Below, piece by piece: positions 25,572-36,778 of a stretch of DNA of 64,000 nt. The stretch is from Gammaproteobacteria bacterium (lineage in GTDB: Bacteria > Pseudomonadota > Gammaproteobacteria > Pseudomonadales > Azotimanducaceae): contig JAPOVV010000115.1 in the NCBI GenBank assembly GCA_026707945.1, forward strand, positions 485,646 through 549,645, read 5' to 3'. Position 1 is the first letter of the stretch, and the number at the start of each line of letters is the position of its first letter. The notes beneath the pieces are model-generated. The model made no database searches. It was not told the origin of the DNA and was given only the letters and a program-made list of their open reading frames with translations. The translations under genes were made by a program, and so were the position numbers.

Positions 25572-26708
25572 ATGCTTTTCGTCGATGAAGTCACACTAGA
25601 GGTGACCGCCGGGCGTGGTGGTGACGGTTGTATGAGCTTCCACCGCGGACCAAATCTACCGAAAGGCGGTCCTGACGGTGGGAATGGTGGTAAAGGAGGC
25701 GATGTTGTCTTCCGCGGCGATGGTTCGCTAAACACGCTCGTAGATTTCAAGTATCGACCCATCCTTAAGTCTGCGAATGGTCGGCAAGGCGGTAGTAGTG
25801 TAAAAACGGGCGCTAGTGGTCATGACCTAGTCGTCGATGTGCCTTGTGGTACGAGTGTGGTGGACGACGCGACCCTCGAATACGTAGCGGATATTACGTC
25901 GCCAGGACAGATGGTGGTTGTCGCCCAGGGCGGTCACGGAGGACGTGGCAACCACTCATACCGTTCAAGCACCAACCGAGCTCCCCGCGAATTCGAACAT
26001 GGTTCGCCCGGCGAATCGAAGCGTCTACGTCTACACCTAAAGGTTCTTGCCGATGTTGGGTTGTTGGGAAAACCGAACGCGGGAAAATCGACGTTATTGA
26101 GCGTCGTTTCCTCGTCAAGACCGGCGATTGCCGATTACCCATTTACGACGCTTGTTCCTAACCTCGGTGTAGTTCAAGTTGATCCCGCACGTAGCTTTGT
26201 GATGGCAGACATCCCTGGTTTAATCGAAGGCGCTGCATCGGGCCACGGTTTAGGCACGCGCTTTTTAAAACACCTAAGCCGCACGCATCTTTTGTTGCAT
26301 TTGGTCGAAGTCGCACCTCTTGACGGTAGTGATCCGTGTGAGAATTTGACGAAAATAGAAAGGGAAGTAGAGGCGTTTAGTCTAGCGCTGGCTGAACGAG
26401 AAGTGTGGACCGTCGTCACCAAAGTCGATATCGTTAAGGATGATGAGTTAACAGCAACTACCGAGAAACTGCGAGCGTTACATCCAGACCGTCCTATCTT
26501 TGAGATTTCGGCGGCGACCCGACGGGGGGTTCGGGAGCTAACGTTTGCGCTCATGCAGGCGATCGAGAATGAGCCCAAAGTCGAATCCGATGATGTAACA
26601 GCATTAGATCGGGATGTGTTGGACGACATATTAAGTCGGACGAAACCTCGTGCGACTACTGCGACGGACGAAGACGACGAAGTTGAAGTGATCTATCGTC
26701 GTGACTAA
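25572..26708 (+). CDS. obgE: Obg-family GTPase
   Basis: The 378-residue essential GTPase acts in large ribosomal subunit assembly. It has the glycine-rich Obg domain (about 1-158, with RGGDGCMSFHRGPNLPKGGPDGG-like repeats), then a G domain with G1 GKPNAGKST, switch block YPFTTLVPNLG, G3 DIPGLIEGA and G4 TKVD. The C-terminal tail is short and very acidic (TDEDDEVEV), as in proteobacterial ObgE. It starts 7 bases after a hairpin and overlaps proB by 8 bases, giving the gamma/betaproteobacterial order rplU-rpmA-obgE-proB. Confidence 0.97.
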   Translation: MLFVDEVTLEVTAGRGGDGCMSFHRGPNLPKGGPDGGNGGKGGDVVFRGDGSLNTLVDFKYRPILKSANGRQGGSSVKTGASGHDLVVDVPCGTSVVDDATLEYVADITSPGQMVVVAQGGHGGRGNHSYRSSTNRAPREFEHGSPGESKRLRLHLKVLADVGLLGKPNAGKSTLLSVVSSSRPAIADYPFTTLVPNLGVVQVDPARSFVMADIPGLIEGAASGHGLGTRFLKHLSRTHLLLHLVEVAPLDGSDPCENLTKIEREVEAFSLALAEREVWTVVTKVDIVKDDELTATTEKLRALHPDRPIFEISAATRRGVRELTFALMQAIENEPKVESDDVTALDRDVLDDILSRTKPRATTATDEDDEVEVIYRRD

Positions 26709-27828
26709 AGGTACACAAGCGCCTGGAAAGAGCAGGTCTACCTGGGTGCTAAAGATTGGAAGTTCACTCGTAGCAGACGGTTCGGGGTTGTCGGAGCTTC
26801 GCCTTGATACGCTCTCTCAGCAGATTACCGAACTAAGGCAAGCCGCAATAAACGTCGTGATCGTTTCGAGTGGTTCGATATCGGAAGGAATGCATCGCCT
26901 GGGATTGGCAGAGCGTCCGCACGATCTCCCGATGCTTCAAACTGCAGCGGCGGTCGGACAGATGGGCTTGACTCACGCGTACGCGAAGCGCTTTCAGGAA
27001 GCGGGTTTTGCTACCGGGATGGTGTTGCTTACGCACGAGGACCTGAAGGATCGAGAACGATACCTTAATGCGCGATCGACGATCGAAACCTGTCTCAAAC
27101 ATGACGTTATCCCTGTCATCAACGAGAATGACTCGGTGTCAACAGACGAAATCCGATTTGGGGACAACGACACATTAGCAGCACGTGTCGCCGCGTTGAT
27201 TCAGGCCGATGCGCTTGTGGTAATGACGGATCAGGAAGGATTGTTTGAAGCGGATCCGCGTGAGTGTCCCAGTGCAAAGATCATCAAACGCGAATCACCT
27301 TTTAATGATGCGCTAGATGCGATGGTAAATAGTGAACCTGGACCGTTCGGTCGGGGCGGGATGCTCACGAAACTTAGAGCAGCACGTTTTGCTGCGAAAT
27401 CTGGCTGCGATACTTGGATAGTAGACGGTCGTGCCGCTGACACGCTGATTCGACTCATGCGAGGCGATGATGTGGGAACCCATCTCACGGCGGACATCAC
27501 ACCCGTTGACGCACGCAAACAGTGGATAGCTGGTCAGTTAAGAAGTCGCGGGGAAGTAACGATTGACGACGGTGCGGCGCGAGCACTCGTGAATAACGGA
27601 GTGAGTTTGTTACCCATCGGCGTCAAGGCGGTAAGCGGTAATTTCCATCGCGGGGATGTCGTCACGGTGTTGGACGATACAGGCAATGAAATTGCGAGAG
27701 GATTGTCGAATTACAGTGATCAAGAAGCGCGTGCGATTATGGGCAACGCGTCAAGTGAGATCGAGGGGTTGCTAGGCTATATGGATGAACCGGAGATGAT
27801 TCACCGAGACAATTTGGCGTTGATTTAG
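26701..27828 (+). CDS. proB: Glutamate 5-kinase
   Basis: This 375-residue enzyme phosphorylates glutamate in the first step of proline synthesis. It has the amino-acid kinase domain (VLKIGSSLVADG near the N-terminus, VIPVINENDSV and RFGDNDTLAARVA) and a C-terminal PUA domain (about 280-370), the full-length bacterial form. The start is GTG at 26701 inside the end of obgE. Its stop overlaps the stop of rpsT on the other strand, so there is no room for a terminator between the two genes. proA is not adjacent. Confidence 0.96.
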   Translation: MTKGTQAPGKSRSTWVLKIGSSLVADGSGLSELRLDTLSQQITELRQAAINVVIVSSGSISEGMHRLGLAERPHDLPMLQTAAAVGQMGLTHAYAKRFQEAGFATGMVLLTHEDLKDRERYLNARSTIETCLKHDVIPVINENDSVSTDEIRFGDNDTLAARVAALIQADALVVMTDQEGLFEADPRECPSAKIIKRESPFNDALDAMVNSEPGPFGRGGMLTKLRAARFAAKSGCDTWIVDGRAADTLIRLMRGDDVGTHLTADITPVDARKQWIAGQLRSRGEVTIDDGAARALVNNGVSLLPIGVKAVSGNFHRGDVVTVLDDTGNEIARGLSNYSDQEARAIMGNASSEIEGLLGYMDEPEMIHRDNLALI

Positions 27829-28091
27829 TTCGCCAACGCCTTTACTTTAGCGTTCAGTCGCGATTTGTGGCGTGCAGCCTTATTCTTATGAATCAATCCC
27901 TTATGAGAATAACGATCGAGAATGCTCGAAACGGTATTAAGCGCTTCCTGAGCTTTTTCCTTGTCACCGGATTCAATCGCGGTTACGGTTTTCTTAATTG
28001 CGGTGCGCATCGTGCTACGCTTCGCGGAATTTCGCGCGTTTCGGCGTGCGTTTTGACGTACGCGTTTTTTAGCGGATAAGGTATGTGCCAA
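27825..28091 (-). CDS. rpsT: 30S ribosomal protein S20
   Basis: The 88-residue, lysine- and arginine-rich helical protein (MAHTLSAKKRVRQNARRNARN) binds 16S rRNA. The start differs from the common MANxKSA only slightly. It is a single gene, divergent from murJ and convergent with proB, whose stop codon it overlaps by 4 bases. The murJ side is about 115 bases and probably holds both promoters. S20 expression in E. coli is autoregulated; no corresponding element is evident here. Confidence 0.97.
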   Translation of the reverse strand: MAHTLSAKKRVRQNARRNARNSAKRSTMRTAIKKTVTAIESGDKEKAQEALNTVSSILDRYSHKGLIHKNKAARHKSRLNAKVKALAN

Positions 28092-28206
28092 ATTGCCGTC
28101 TCAGAAGGCTCAAGCCAGTATTTGAAGGCGGGAATTTTAGTCACACCATTTCGAGAACCAAGTTTCAAGACCGGTCACTCGGACATTAGTTATCAACGAG
28201 TCTGAT

Positions 28207-29778
28207 TTGACAGACGAAGACGCGTCACCGCAGCAGAGTGAAACTACCAGTCTTACGGGCAAAGGCTTGGTTGTTGCGTCCCTCACAGGGCTGTCTCGAG
28301 TCGGAGGGTTAGTTAGAGACGTCGTCATCTCGTACTTTCTCGGTGCGGGTCCGATTGCTGACGCGTTTTTTGTGGCGTTCAAGATCCCGAATTTCTTTCG
28401 TCGGCTATTCGCTGAAGGGGCATTCCAGCAAGCGTTTATTCCGGTGCTTGCGGACTATCGAGAGAACAACCCGCAGTCTGATCTTGTCGATTTTGTTCGA
28501 ACGGTTGCCGGTAGTTTCGCGGTGGTACTTCTGGGCTTATCTCTCATTGGCGTTTTACTTGCTCAGCCGCTGATCGATCTGTTTACGTTGCGGAATTGGG
28601 TTGGCGAACCGCGTTATCAAGTTGCCGTCGATTTGCTCCGGGTCATGTTTCCGTACCTCGGACTTATCTCATTGACCGCATTCGCGGGGTCAGTGCTTAA
28701 TAGCTATCAGCGGTTTTCGATTACTGCGGGTGCGCCACTGCTGCTAAGCGTCTGCGTTATCGTTGCCGCAATCTGGGCGGCGATGCTTTCCGGCCATGTA
28801 GCGTACGCAATGGCATGGGGCGTGCTCACAGCGGGTTTCTTGCAGCTGGTAGCTCATCTCCCGTCTCTGCAACGACTGGGTTTGTTGCGATGGCCTAGGG
28901 TGAATTTCAAAGACGACGGGGTTCGTCGTATCCTCAAATTGATCGTCCCCGGTGTGTACGCTGCGTCGGCGGGTCAGATCAACATTCTCGTCGGGACGAT
29001 TCTTTGCGCTCAACTCACGGTCGGTACCGTATCTTGGTTCTATTACGCAGATCGTCTTATCCAATTGCCGATGGCGTTGTTAGCAATTGCAATGCAGACA
29101 ATTCTCCTGCCGAACCTGTCTCGTTTGCATCGTAAAGGCGATCGCGGGTTATTCAGCGAAACGCTTGACTGGGGTGTTCGTATGGGTGTGTTGCTGGGTC
29201 TGCCCGCCGCCGTCGCACTTTACTATCTTGCAAAGCCGATACTTGCTACCGTCTTTTTACGTGGTGCATTCGAAGTCGCAGATGTCGAGATGACTGCGGT
29301 GGCACTACAAGCATTCTCTATTGGTTTGGTACCCATGGTGCTCACCCGGGTACTCGGTCCTGGATATTTCGCTCGCGAAGACATGCACACACCTTTTGTT
29401 TACGCGACAATTGGTGTCGGTGTGAATATCGCCATCAGTTTGAGCCTTTTCTGGTGGTTAGGATTATTGGGCATAGCTTTTGCAACGACGGTAGCGGCCT
29501 TCGTCCATTGTTATCTCTTAATGCGCGGTTTGATCCTCGGGGGTCAGTACCGACCAGACAAATCGTTATGGCATTTTTCATTGGCAAGTCTTGTCGGCTG
29601 CGCCGTTATGGTCGCGTGCCTCATTTGGTTGAATCTCGATTTCGAGACGTGGGCTAGCGTGTCAGAATGGCGTAGGGCAGCTCAAATGGGTCTCATGGTT
29701 GTTTGCGGTATTGTCGTGTACGGCGCCGTTCTGTTAATTTGCGGGGTTCGTCCTCGCCATCTGATCCATCGGGTTTAG
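28207..29778 (+). CDS. murJ: Lipid II flippase MurJ
   Basis: The 523-residue protein with about 14 transmembrane segments flips the peptidoglycan precursor lipid II across the inner membrane. Hallmarks are GLSRVGGLVRDVVIS in the first helix, FKIPNFFRRLFAEGAFQQAFIPVL, and the basic DRLIQLPMALLAIAMQTILLP stretch. The start is TTG at 28207 and the 20 residues before the first helix are hydrophilic, so the exact start is uncertain. It is followed by ribF 8 bases later, the usual gammaproteobacterial neighbour; rpsT is divergent, as in Pseudomonas-like genomes. Confidence 0.95.
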   Translation: MTDEDASPQQSETTSLTGKGLVVASLTGLSRVGGLVRDVVISYFLGAGPIADAFFVAFKIPNFFRRLFAEGAFQQAFIPVLADYRENNPQSDLVDFVRTVAGSFAVVLLGLSLIGVLLAQPLIDLFTLRNWVGEPRYQVAVDLLRVMFPYLGLISLTAFAGSVLNSYQRFSITAGAPLLLSVCVIVAAIWAAMLSGHVAYAMAWGVLTAGFLQLVAHLPSLQRLGLLRWPRVNFKDDGVRRILKLIVPGVYAASAGQINILVGTILCAQLTVGTVSWFYYADRLIQLPMALLAIAMQTILLPNLSRLHRKGDRGLFSETLDWGVRMGVLLGLPAAVALYYLAKPILATVFLRGAFEVADVEMTAVALQAFSIGLVPMVLTRVLGPGYFAREDMHTPFVYATIGVGVNIAISLSLFWWLGLLGIAFATTVAAFVHCYLLMRGLILGGQYRPDKSLWHFSLASLVGCAVMVACLIWLNLDFETWASVSEWRRAAQMGLMVVCGIVVYGAVLLICGVRPRHLIHRV

Positions 29779-29786
29779 GAAACAGG

Positions 29787-30728
29787 ATGGAACTCGTTCG
29801 AGGGCTGCACAATGTTCGTGAGAGACACCGAAATGGGGTCATCACGATCGGTACGTTCGACGGTATCCATCATGGCCATCAGATGCTGCTGTCGCATCTG
29901 TCGGCGAAAGCGCAGGAATTGAACTGTAAAAGCATGTTGGTAACGTTTGAACCGCAACCGCGCGAGTATTTCCGAGGCACAGTGGTACCTGCGCGGCTCA
30001 CTCGATTCCGTGAGAAGATTACGATTCTGCGCGATTTCGATTTGGACTATGTATTGTGTATTCCTTTTAATGAAAGGACTAGTTCGACGCCTGCAGACGC
30101 AGTCATTGATGAGTTTCTGGTGCGCATACTCGGTGTGCAGTACTTGGTTGTCGGAGATGACTTTCGTTTTGGTAAGAATGCCGAAGGCGACTATACGATG
30201 TTGCAGGTCGCAGGTGATCGCGTTGGATTTGGTGTCACCCATTTAGGCACGATGGTTTTCGACCATGAAAGGGTTTCTAGTTCACGTATCCGTGAAGCAC
30301 TAATCGAGGGCGACTTCCCATTGGCGGAGAAATTACTCGGCCGAAAGTACTTTATGATGGGTACGGTCGTTGTTGGTCAACGCATGGGCACTCAGCTGGG
30401 GACCCCTACAGCGAATATTCGTCTGCAACGGTACCGGTCTGCTGTAGAAGGGATATTTGCAGTAACGGTGACAGGACTTGATCGAACGTACGAGGGTTCA
30501 GCGTATGTTGGCACTCGCCCTACCGTAGACGGCACCGAGCCTTTGTTGGAAGTGCACTTGTTCGACTTCGATCAAGATATTTACGGCAAGCTGATCACTG
30601 TCACGTTTCATCATAGGTTCCGAGATGACGTTCGATTTGATGGCTTGGACGCGTTAAAAGCACAAATTACGAGAGATCTAGATATGACGCGAAGCTGGTT
30701 TGAAGAGCACCGTGCAGAAATCAGCTAA
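29787..30728 (+). CDS. ribF: Bifunctional riboflavin kinase / FAD synthetase
   Basis: The 313-residue enzyme converts riboflavin to FMN and then FAD. The N-terminal nucleotidyltransferase has GTFDGIHHGHQMLL, FNERTSSTPADAVIDE and VVGDDFRFG; the C-terminal kinase has GTPTANIRL. An open frame extends upstream to 29703, but the ATG at 29787 has AGGA at 29777-29780 and gives the normal N-terminus, so I chose it. It overlaps the start of lspA; the ileS gene normally found between ribF and lspA in gammaproteobacteria is missing here. Confidence 0.95.
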   Translation: MELVRGLHNVRERHRNGVITIGTFDGIHHGHQMLLSHLSAKAQELNCKSMLVTFEPQPREYFRGTVVPARLTRFREKITILRDFDLDYVLCIPFNERTSSTPADAVIDEFLVRILGVQYLVVGDDFRFGKNAEGDYTMLQVAGDRVGFGVTHLGTMVFDHERVSSSRIREALIEGDFPLAEKLLGRKYFMMGTVVVGQRMGTQLGTPTANIRLQRYRSAVEGIFAVTVTGLDRTYEGSAYVGTRPTVDGTEPLLEVHLFDFDQDIYGKLITVTFHHRFRDDVRFDGLDALKAQITRDLDMTRSWFEEHRAEIS

Positions 30729-31248
30729 CGTTTATCCTCATTGGTGGTGGTCTTTTGTTGGCGCGGCGTTTGTCGTTGTTCTGGATCAGGTCACGAAATA
30801 CATCGCGACGGCAGAATTATTGGACGGCGCAGTTTCGGTACTACCGTTTCTTACGTTTCGCTACTTCTGTAATACAGGTGCGGCATTTAGTATCCTGCAA
30901 GGCTATACGCACTTTCTGACGTTTGTAGGTGTCGCGTTTGTCGTTTATTTCAGTTGGGAAATCTGGCGTTTGCGACGGATTCAAGATCCGCCAATCCTTT
31001 TTGTTGCGGCATTGACATTGATTTTGGCGGGAGCGGGCGGTAACTTAATTGATCGTGCTCTTCAAGGGTGTGTCGTCGACTTTATTCACGTCCATTACGA
31101 CGCGATCGGGTTCAATTTTCCGATCTTCAATATAGCTGACTCTGCGGTATGCATCGGTGCTGCGAGTTGGATTCTTGCAGCGATATTGCACCGAGAACAG
31201 TCTGAGAACAAAGTTCCTGAAAGGTCAGACCAATCGCCTAATGGTTAG
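30712..31248 (+). CDS. lspA: Prolipoprotein signal peptidase II
   Basis: This inner-membrane aspartyl protease removes signal peptides from diacylglyceryl-prolipoproteins. It has four transmembrane helices, DQVTKYI in the first, FCNTGAAFSIL, and the two catalytic-aspartate motifs NLIDR...GCVVDFIHVHY and NIADSAVCIGA. The start could be TTG at 30700 or GTG at 30712; I prefer the GTG, which has GAAGAG 4 bases before it and yields 178 residues. Either way the gene begins inside ribF. BamD and the lipoprotein at 19033 are candidate substrates in this window. Confidence 0.94.
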   Translation: MQKSANVYPHWWWSFVGAAFVVVLDQVTKYIATAELLDGAVSVLPFLTFRYFCNTGAAFSILQGYTHFLTFVGVAFVVYFSWEIWRLRRIQDPPILFVAALTLILAGAGGNLIDRALQGCVVDFIHVHYDAIGFNFPIFNIADSAVCIGAASWILAAILHREQSENKVPERSDQSPNG

Positions 31249-31299
31249 GATACCGTTGAAGGTCTGATCGTGATACGCCTGTGCCAGTATCGGTGCTGA

Positions 31300-32232
31300 C
31301 TAAAGACCTTCTTCCTGTGCTTCTGCTGTTCGCGGTGATTCAGGAATGTGAATTTCAAGTGGCGGTGGTACGGCGGGTCGGTCCAACACCCCGAATGTCA
31401 TGATGTTCGCCAAACTGCGATCACGGTTCTTAATTGCGTCGCGCAAGACCAGCTTACCTTCGTTGTTGAACCCGTTGTAATTTGGGAAATTGAGTGCGAG
31501 GACCCGCAACGCGTCGTTTGCCGGCTTTTCGAGACCTAGTCGATAGTTGGCTTCGACGACGATCGCCAAAGCTTCGGGGACCGAAGAGCTTGAAGGAAAG
31601 TTCTCCACGATGCCTGCTGCGCGGTTAGCCGCTGCAACCCAAGTATCGTGGTTGAGGTAGAACTGTGCGATGATCAACTCGTGCTCGGCGATTATGTTGC
31701 GTAGATGAAGCATTCTCGCTTTCGCGTCTTTCGCGTAGAGACTATTGGGAAAGTTCTCTAACAATTCATTAAATTCAATGAACGCTTCTTTTGCCGCGGT
31801 TACGTCGCGAGATGACTGAGGTGATCCGAGAAAACGATCGAAAAAGCCTCGATTCTTCTCGTAACTGGCCAAGCCGCGCATGTAGTACGCATAGTCTGCG
31901 CGAGGGTGCTTGGGGTGAAGTTCGATGAAGCGAGTCGCCGCCACGGTAGCGGCTTCAAAGTCACTCTTCATGAAATTCGCGTAGATCAGTTCGAGCTGGG
32001 CTTGCTCCGCGTACTGACCGAAAGGAAAATGCGTCTCGATGGCTTCTAGTCGATTGATGCCAACCGTGTAATTTCCGGATCGAATCGATGCCTGCGCAGC
32101 TTCGTATAGTTTTTGCTCACTGGTCAGCTCAAGTTCTTCTTTAGTCTTGATGTTTGAGAAACCAAGCGAACCGCAACCTGTAACGAACCAAGTGATCAGC
32201 ACGCCAATCAAAAAGACGCGAATAGCTTTCAA
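31300..32232 (-). CDS. bamD: Outer-membrane assembly lipoprotein BamD
   Basis: The 310-residue lipoprotein belongs to the BAM complex that inserts beta-barrel proteins in the outer membrane. The signal ends in lipobox FVTGC (Cys20). The mature part is a TPR array; typical BamD segments are NRLEAIETHFPFGQYAEQAQLELIYANF and HPRADYAYYMRGLASY. It is somewhat longer than E. coli BamD (245), with a C-terminal extension ending in proline-rich PPLEIHIPESPRT. It is divergent from rluD with only about 45 bases between the starts, the arrangement known from E. coli and Pseudomonas. Confidence 0.95.
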   Translation of the reverse strand: MKAIRVFLIGVLITWFVTGCGSLGFSNIKTKEELELTSEQKLYEAAQASIRSGNYTVGINRLEAIETHFPFGQYAEQAQLELIYANFMKSDFEAATVAATRFIELHPKHPRADYAYYMRGLASYEKNRGFFDRFLGSPQSSRDVTAAKEAFIEFNELLENFPNSLYAKDAKARMLHLRNIIAEHELIIAQFYLNHDTWVAAANRAAGIVENFPSSSSVPEALAIVVEANYRLGLEKPANDALRVLALNFPNYNGFNNEGKLVLRDAIKNRDRSLANIMTFGVLDRPAVPPPLEIHIPESPRTAEAQEEGL

Positions 32233-32276
32233 TGCAAATCCTCAGAGCGAATGCCGTATTTTAGGTAGACAAGCAG

Positions 32277-33248
32277 ATGTCCGATAAGTCGCTTAACTAC
32301 CGAAAATCCCTGCGAATCGAGAAGTTCGAGGCGGGTGAACGCTTAGATCGTGTATTGGCTCAACATTGCTCTGATGTGTCGCGTTCTCAGTTAACCAAAT
32401 GGATCAAGGATGGGTCGATCACCGTCGACGGCGAACTGCGAAAACCCAACTACAGGCTGGTTGGCGAGGAATCCGTAGAAGTCGACGGTGCGTTTCAACC
32501 GAAGCAAGATTGGGACACCGCAACCGAGCTCGAATTTCAGATCGTGTTTCAAGACGACGATTTGCTAGTAATCGATAAGCCTGCAGGATTGGTGGTACAT
32601 CCAGGCGCTGCGACGGTTGCGCCAACATTGGCGAATGGGTTGCTGGCGTTACGACCAGAACTTAATCAACTTCCTCGTGCAGGCATCGTGCATCGATTGG
32701 ACAAAGACACGAGCGGTCTCATGGTAGTCGCCGCGTCGGAATTGGCGAGAGTGCGCTTGATCGAGGCACTGGCGAAGAGAGCAGTATCGCGATCCTATTT
32801 GGCGGTCGTGGAAGGGAAGTTACCGGCAAAGCGCGAAATTAATCTTCCGTTAGGTCGTAGTCCACGCGATCGTACACGACAAACCGTCCGCAAGGACGGG
32901 AGAGAAGCGCTTACTTTACTGACACCGGTTGCAGCATTTCGTGCGCATACCTTAGTTAGAGCAGAATTACGGACTGGTCGAACCCATCAGATTCGCGTCC
33001 ATGCAGCACGAGTGGGGCTACCTCTAGTAGGCGACGTGAAATATGGCGCTAAACGACGGATTCCACCCCAGGCAAGTCGGGAACTGTACGAGTTGCTTCG
33101 CGGTATCCGCCGGCAAGCGCTTCATGCGCATCGACTTGCATTTGATCATCCTCGATCGGCAGTTTCGATGCAGTTCGAAGCACCATTGCCTCTTGATCTA
33201 AAGACTCTCGTGGAGTCGCTCAAACTAGATATCGAACAGCACGCGTGA
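32277..33248 (+). CDS. rluD: 23S rRNA pseudouridine synthase RluD
   Basis: The 323-residue enzyme makes pseudouridines in helix 69 of 23S rRNA. An S4-like RNA-binding domain (about 17-75, RLDRVLAQHCSDVSRSQ) precedes the RluA-type catalytic domain with HRLDKDTSGLMVVA (catalytic Asp) and RTGRTHQIRVHAARVGLPLVGD. It is divergent from bamD, the classical pairing, which supports RluD over RluC or RluA. In many gammaproteobacteria pgeF follows; here the next gene is ilvB. Confidence 0.94.
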   Translation: MSDKSLNYRKSLRIEKFEAGERLDRVLAQHCSDVSRSQLTKWIKDGSITVDGELRKPNYRLVGEESVEVDGAFQPKQDWDTATELEFQIVFQDDDLLVIDKPAGLVVHPGAATVAPTLANGLLALRPELNQLPRAGIVHRLDKDTSGLMVVAASELARVRLIEALAKRAVSRSYLAVVEGKLPAKREINLPLGRSPRDRTRQTVRKDGREALTLLTPVAAFRAHTLVRAELRTGRTHQIRVHAARVGLPLVGDVKYGAKRRIPPQASRELYELLRGIRRQALHAHRLAFDHPRSAVSMQFEAPLPLDLKTLVESLKLDIEQHA

Positions 33249-33287
33249 AACAAGGACAACGAGTGCTCTTTGGATGATCGGCGAAAG

Positions 33288-33304
33288 ACGGGGTTTTGCC
33301 CCGT
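33288..33304 (+). terminator. Hairpin after rluD
   Basis: ACGGGG (33288-33293) and CCCCGT (33299-33304) form a strong 6-bp stem with loop TTTTG, 40 bases after the rluD stop. There is no T-tract, so termination efficiency is doubtful. It separates rluD from the ilv operon. Confidence 0.4.
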
Positions 33305-33488
33305 TCTGACACGAATGTAGCCGAAATTCGCGCATAGGACTAAAATTGCCCGCCTTCTGCGAGTGTCACTCGTAATCGGCCCACGCTCGTTCCCGCTATC
33401 TGCTTCCTTCGCAGCATCGTTCGCTAAGCTCGCATAAGTCGAGGGCGTTAATCGACCACCTACAAACCCATCGCATATTTCGAATCCA

Positions 33489-35236
33489 ATGACTGAAATG
33501 CTCTCCGGTGGCGAAATCTTGATTCGCGCATTGCAGGACGAAGGTGTCGACCGCATCTTTGGCTACCCTGGTGGTGCGGCGCTGCATATCTACGACGCTC
33601 TATTCAAGCAGCAGCGTGTGGACCATATTCTCGTGCGTCACGAGCAAGCCGCGACGCATATGGCAGACGGTTATGCGCGAGCGACTGGAAACCCTGGCGT
33701 AGTTTTGGTAACGTCAGGTCCGGGCGCCACGAACGCCATCACAGGCATCGCGACCGCCTATATGGATTCGATCCCGATGATCGTGATTTCCGCACAAGTG
33801 CCGCATGACGTGATCGGCACCGATGCGTTTCAGGAAACGGACATGATCGGTATATCGCGCCCGATCGTTAAGCACAGCTTCATCGTTCGATCGGCGAGCG
33901 AGATTCCTTGGCTGGTAAAGCAAGCCTTCTACATCGCGACGACCGGTCGCCCCGGCCCAATCGTCATTGACGTCCCGAAAGACACTACAGACCCCAACGA
34001 GCTATTCGAGTATTCATACCCAGAGAGTGTAAGTCTTCGGTCGTACAAACCGGCGTTGAAAGGTCATTCCGGCCAAATCCGCAAAGCCGCTGTGGCGATG
34101 CTGAAAGCAAAACGACCGGTTATCTATGCGGGCGGTGGTGTCGTGCAGGGAAGCGCCGATGACGAGCTCGTGAAAGTAGCTCGCTTGACTGGTTTTCCAA
34201 TCACTAATACGCTAATGGGACTCGGATCTTTCCCAGGTGATGACCCCCAATTTCTCGGTATGTTGGGAATGCACGGCACGTACGAGTCGAACAATGCGAT
34301 GCACCATTCTGACTTAATCATTGCAGTTGGCGCGCGTTTTGACGATCGAGTGACGAACAATCCGGCCAAATTCTGCCCAGGTGCAACGATCATCCATATC
34401 GATATAGATCCTGCGACGATTTCGAAAGTGATCCCTGCCGACATCCCCATTGTTGGTCCTGCGAAACCGGTATTAGCGGATCTTCACGCGTCGCTTGAGG
34501 CGGAAATGACCAAGCACCCTATCGATCAAGCGAGTTTGGACGAATGGTGGCGCCGAATCGCTCTTTGGCGTCAAGAGCATGGTTTGGATCATGACCAACG
34601 CGACCGAACGAGCGAGAGCGGTCAGCTCCTGCCTCAACAGGTGATTCAAGCCGTCTATCGTGAGACCCAAGGTGAAGCATTCGTCACGAGTGATGTAGGT
34701 CAGCATCAGATGTTCGCTGCTCAGTATTACCGATTCAGGAAAGGGCGCCAGTGGATTAATTCTGGTGGACTCGGCACCATGGGATTCGGTCTACCGGCAG
34801 CCATGGGCGTGCAATTCGCCATGCCTGACGCTACCGTTGTATGTATTACCGGAGAAGGTAGCTTCATGATGAACATGCAGGAGCTCTCCACTTGCATGCA
34901 GTATGCATTGCCGATCAAGATCATCAATCTAAACAATCAAGCACTCGGTATGGTGAAGCAGTGGCAGGACATGCAATACAGTGGTCGATATTCGCACAGC
35001 ACCTATAGCGACGCGCTCCCCGATTTTGAGCAATTGATTCGGTCTTTCGGACACCACAGCTTCACGGCGAACACAATTGAAGAACTCGATTCAGTTGTTG
35101 AAGAGGCATTTAGTCCCAAATTGAAAGACAAGCTCGTGTTTATCAACGCGAATGTGGATCCTGACGAGCACGTCTACCCGATGTTTGTTCGCGGCGGGTC
35201 ACTCGAGGACATGGTGTTGACGAAGGGATTAGCGTA

Positions 35237-35237
<1 letters not shown>
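33489..35237 (+). CDS. ilvB: Acetolactate synthase, large (catalytic) subunit
   Basis: The 582-residue thiamine-diphosphate enzyme condenses pyruvate (with pyruvate or 2-oxobutyrate) for valine, leucine and isoleucine synthesis. Key parts are GYPGGAALHIYDAL, the catalytic glutamate in RHEQAATHMADGYARATG, the FAD-domain, and the cofactor motif GEGSFMMNMQEL ... NLNNQALGMVKQWQ. The equivalent E. coli gene is ilvI or ilvB; the pairing with ilvH and ilvC resembles the Pseudomonas ilvIHC operon. It overlaps ilvH by one base. The 240-base leader contains no peptide rich in branched-chain codons. Confidence 0.96.
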
Positions 35238-36774
<1,537 letters not shown>

Positions 36775-36778
36775 CGCA

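Noticed and set aside
31258..31311. Long-range inverted repeat GAAGGTCT/AGACCTTC as lspA-bamD terminator
   Set aside because: The 38-base loop is long and one arm lies within bamD, so a functional terminator is unlikely.
33249..33488. Possible leader peptide and attenuator for the ilv operon
   Set aside because: The only short frame, an 11-codon one near 33272 that ends across the hairpin, contains a single isoleucine codon and no leucine or valine run, so classical attenuation by branched-chain amino acids is not supported.
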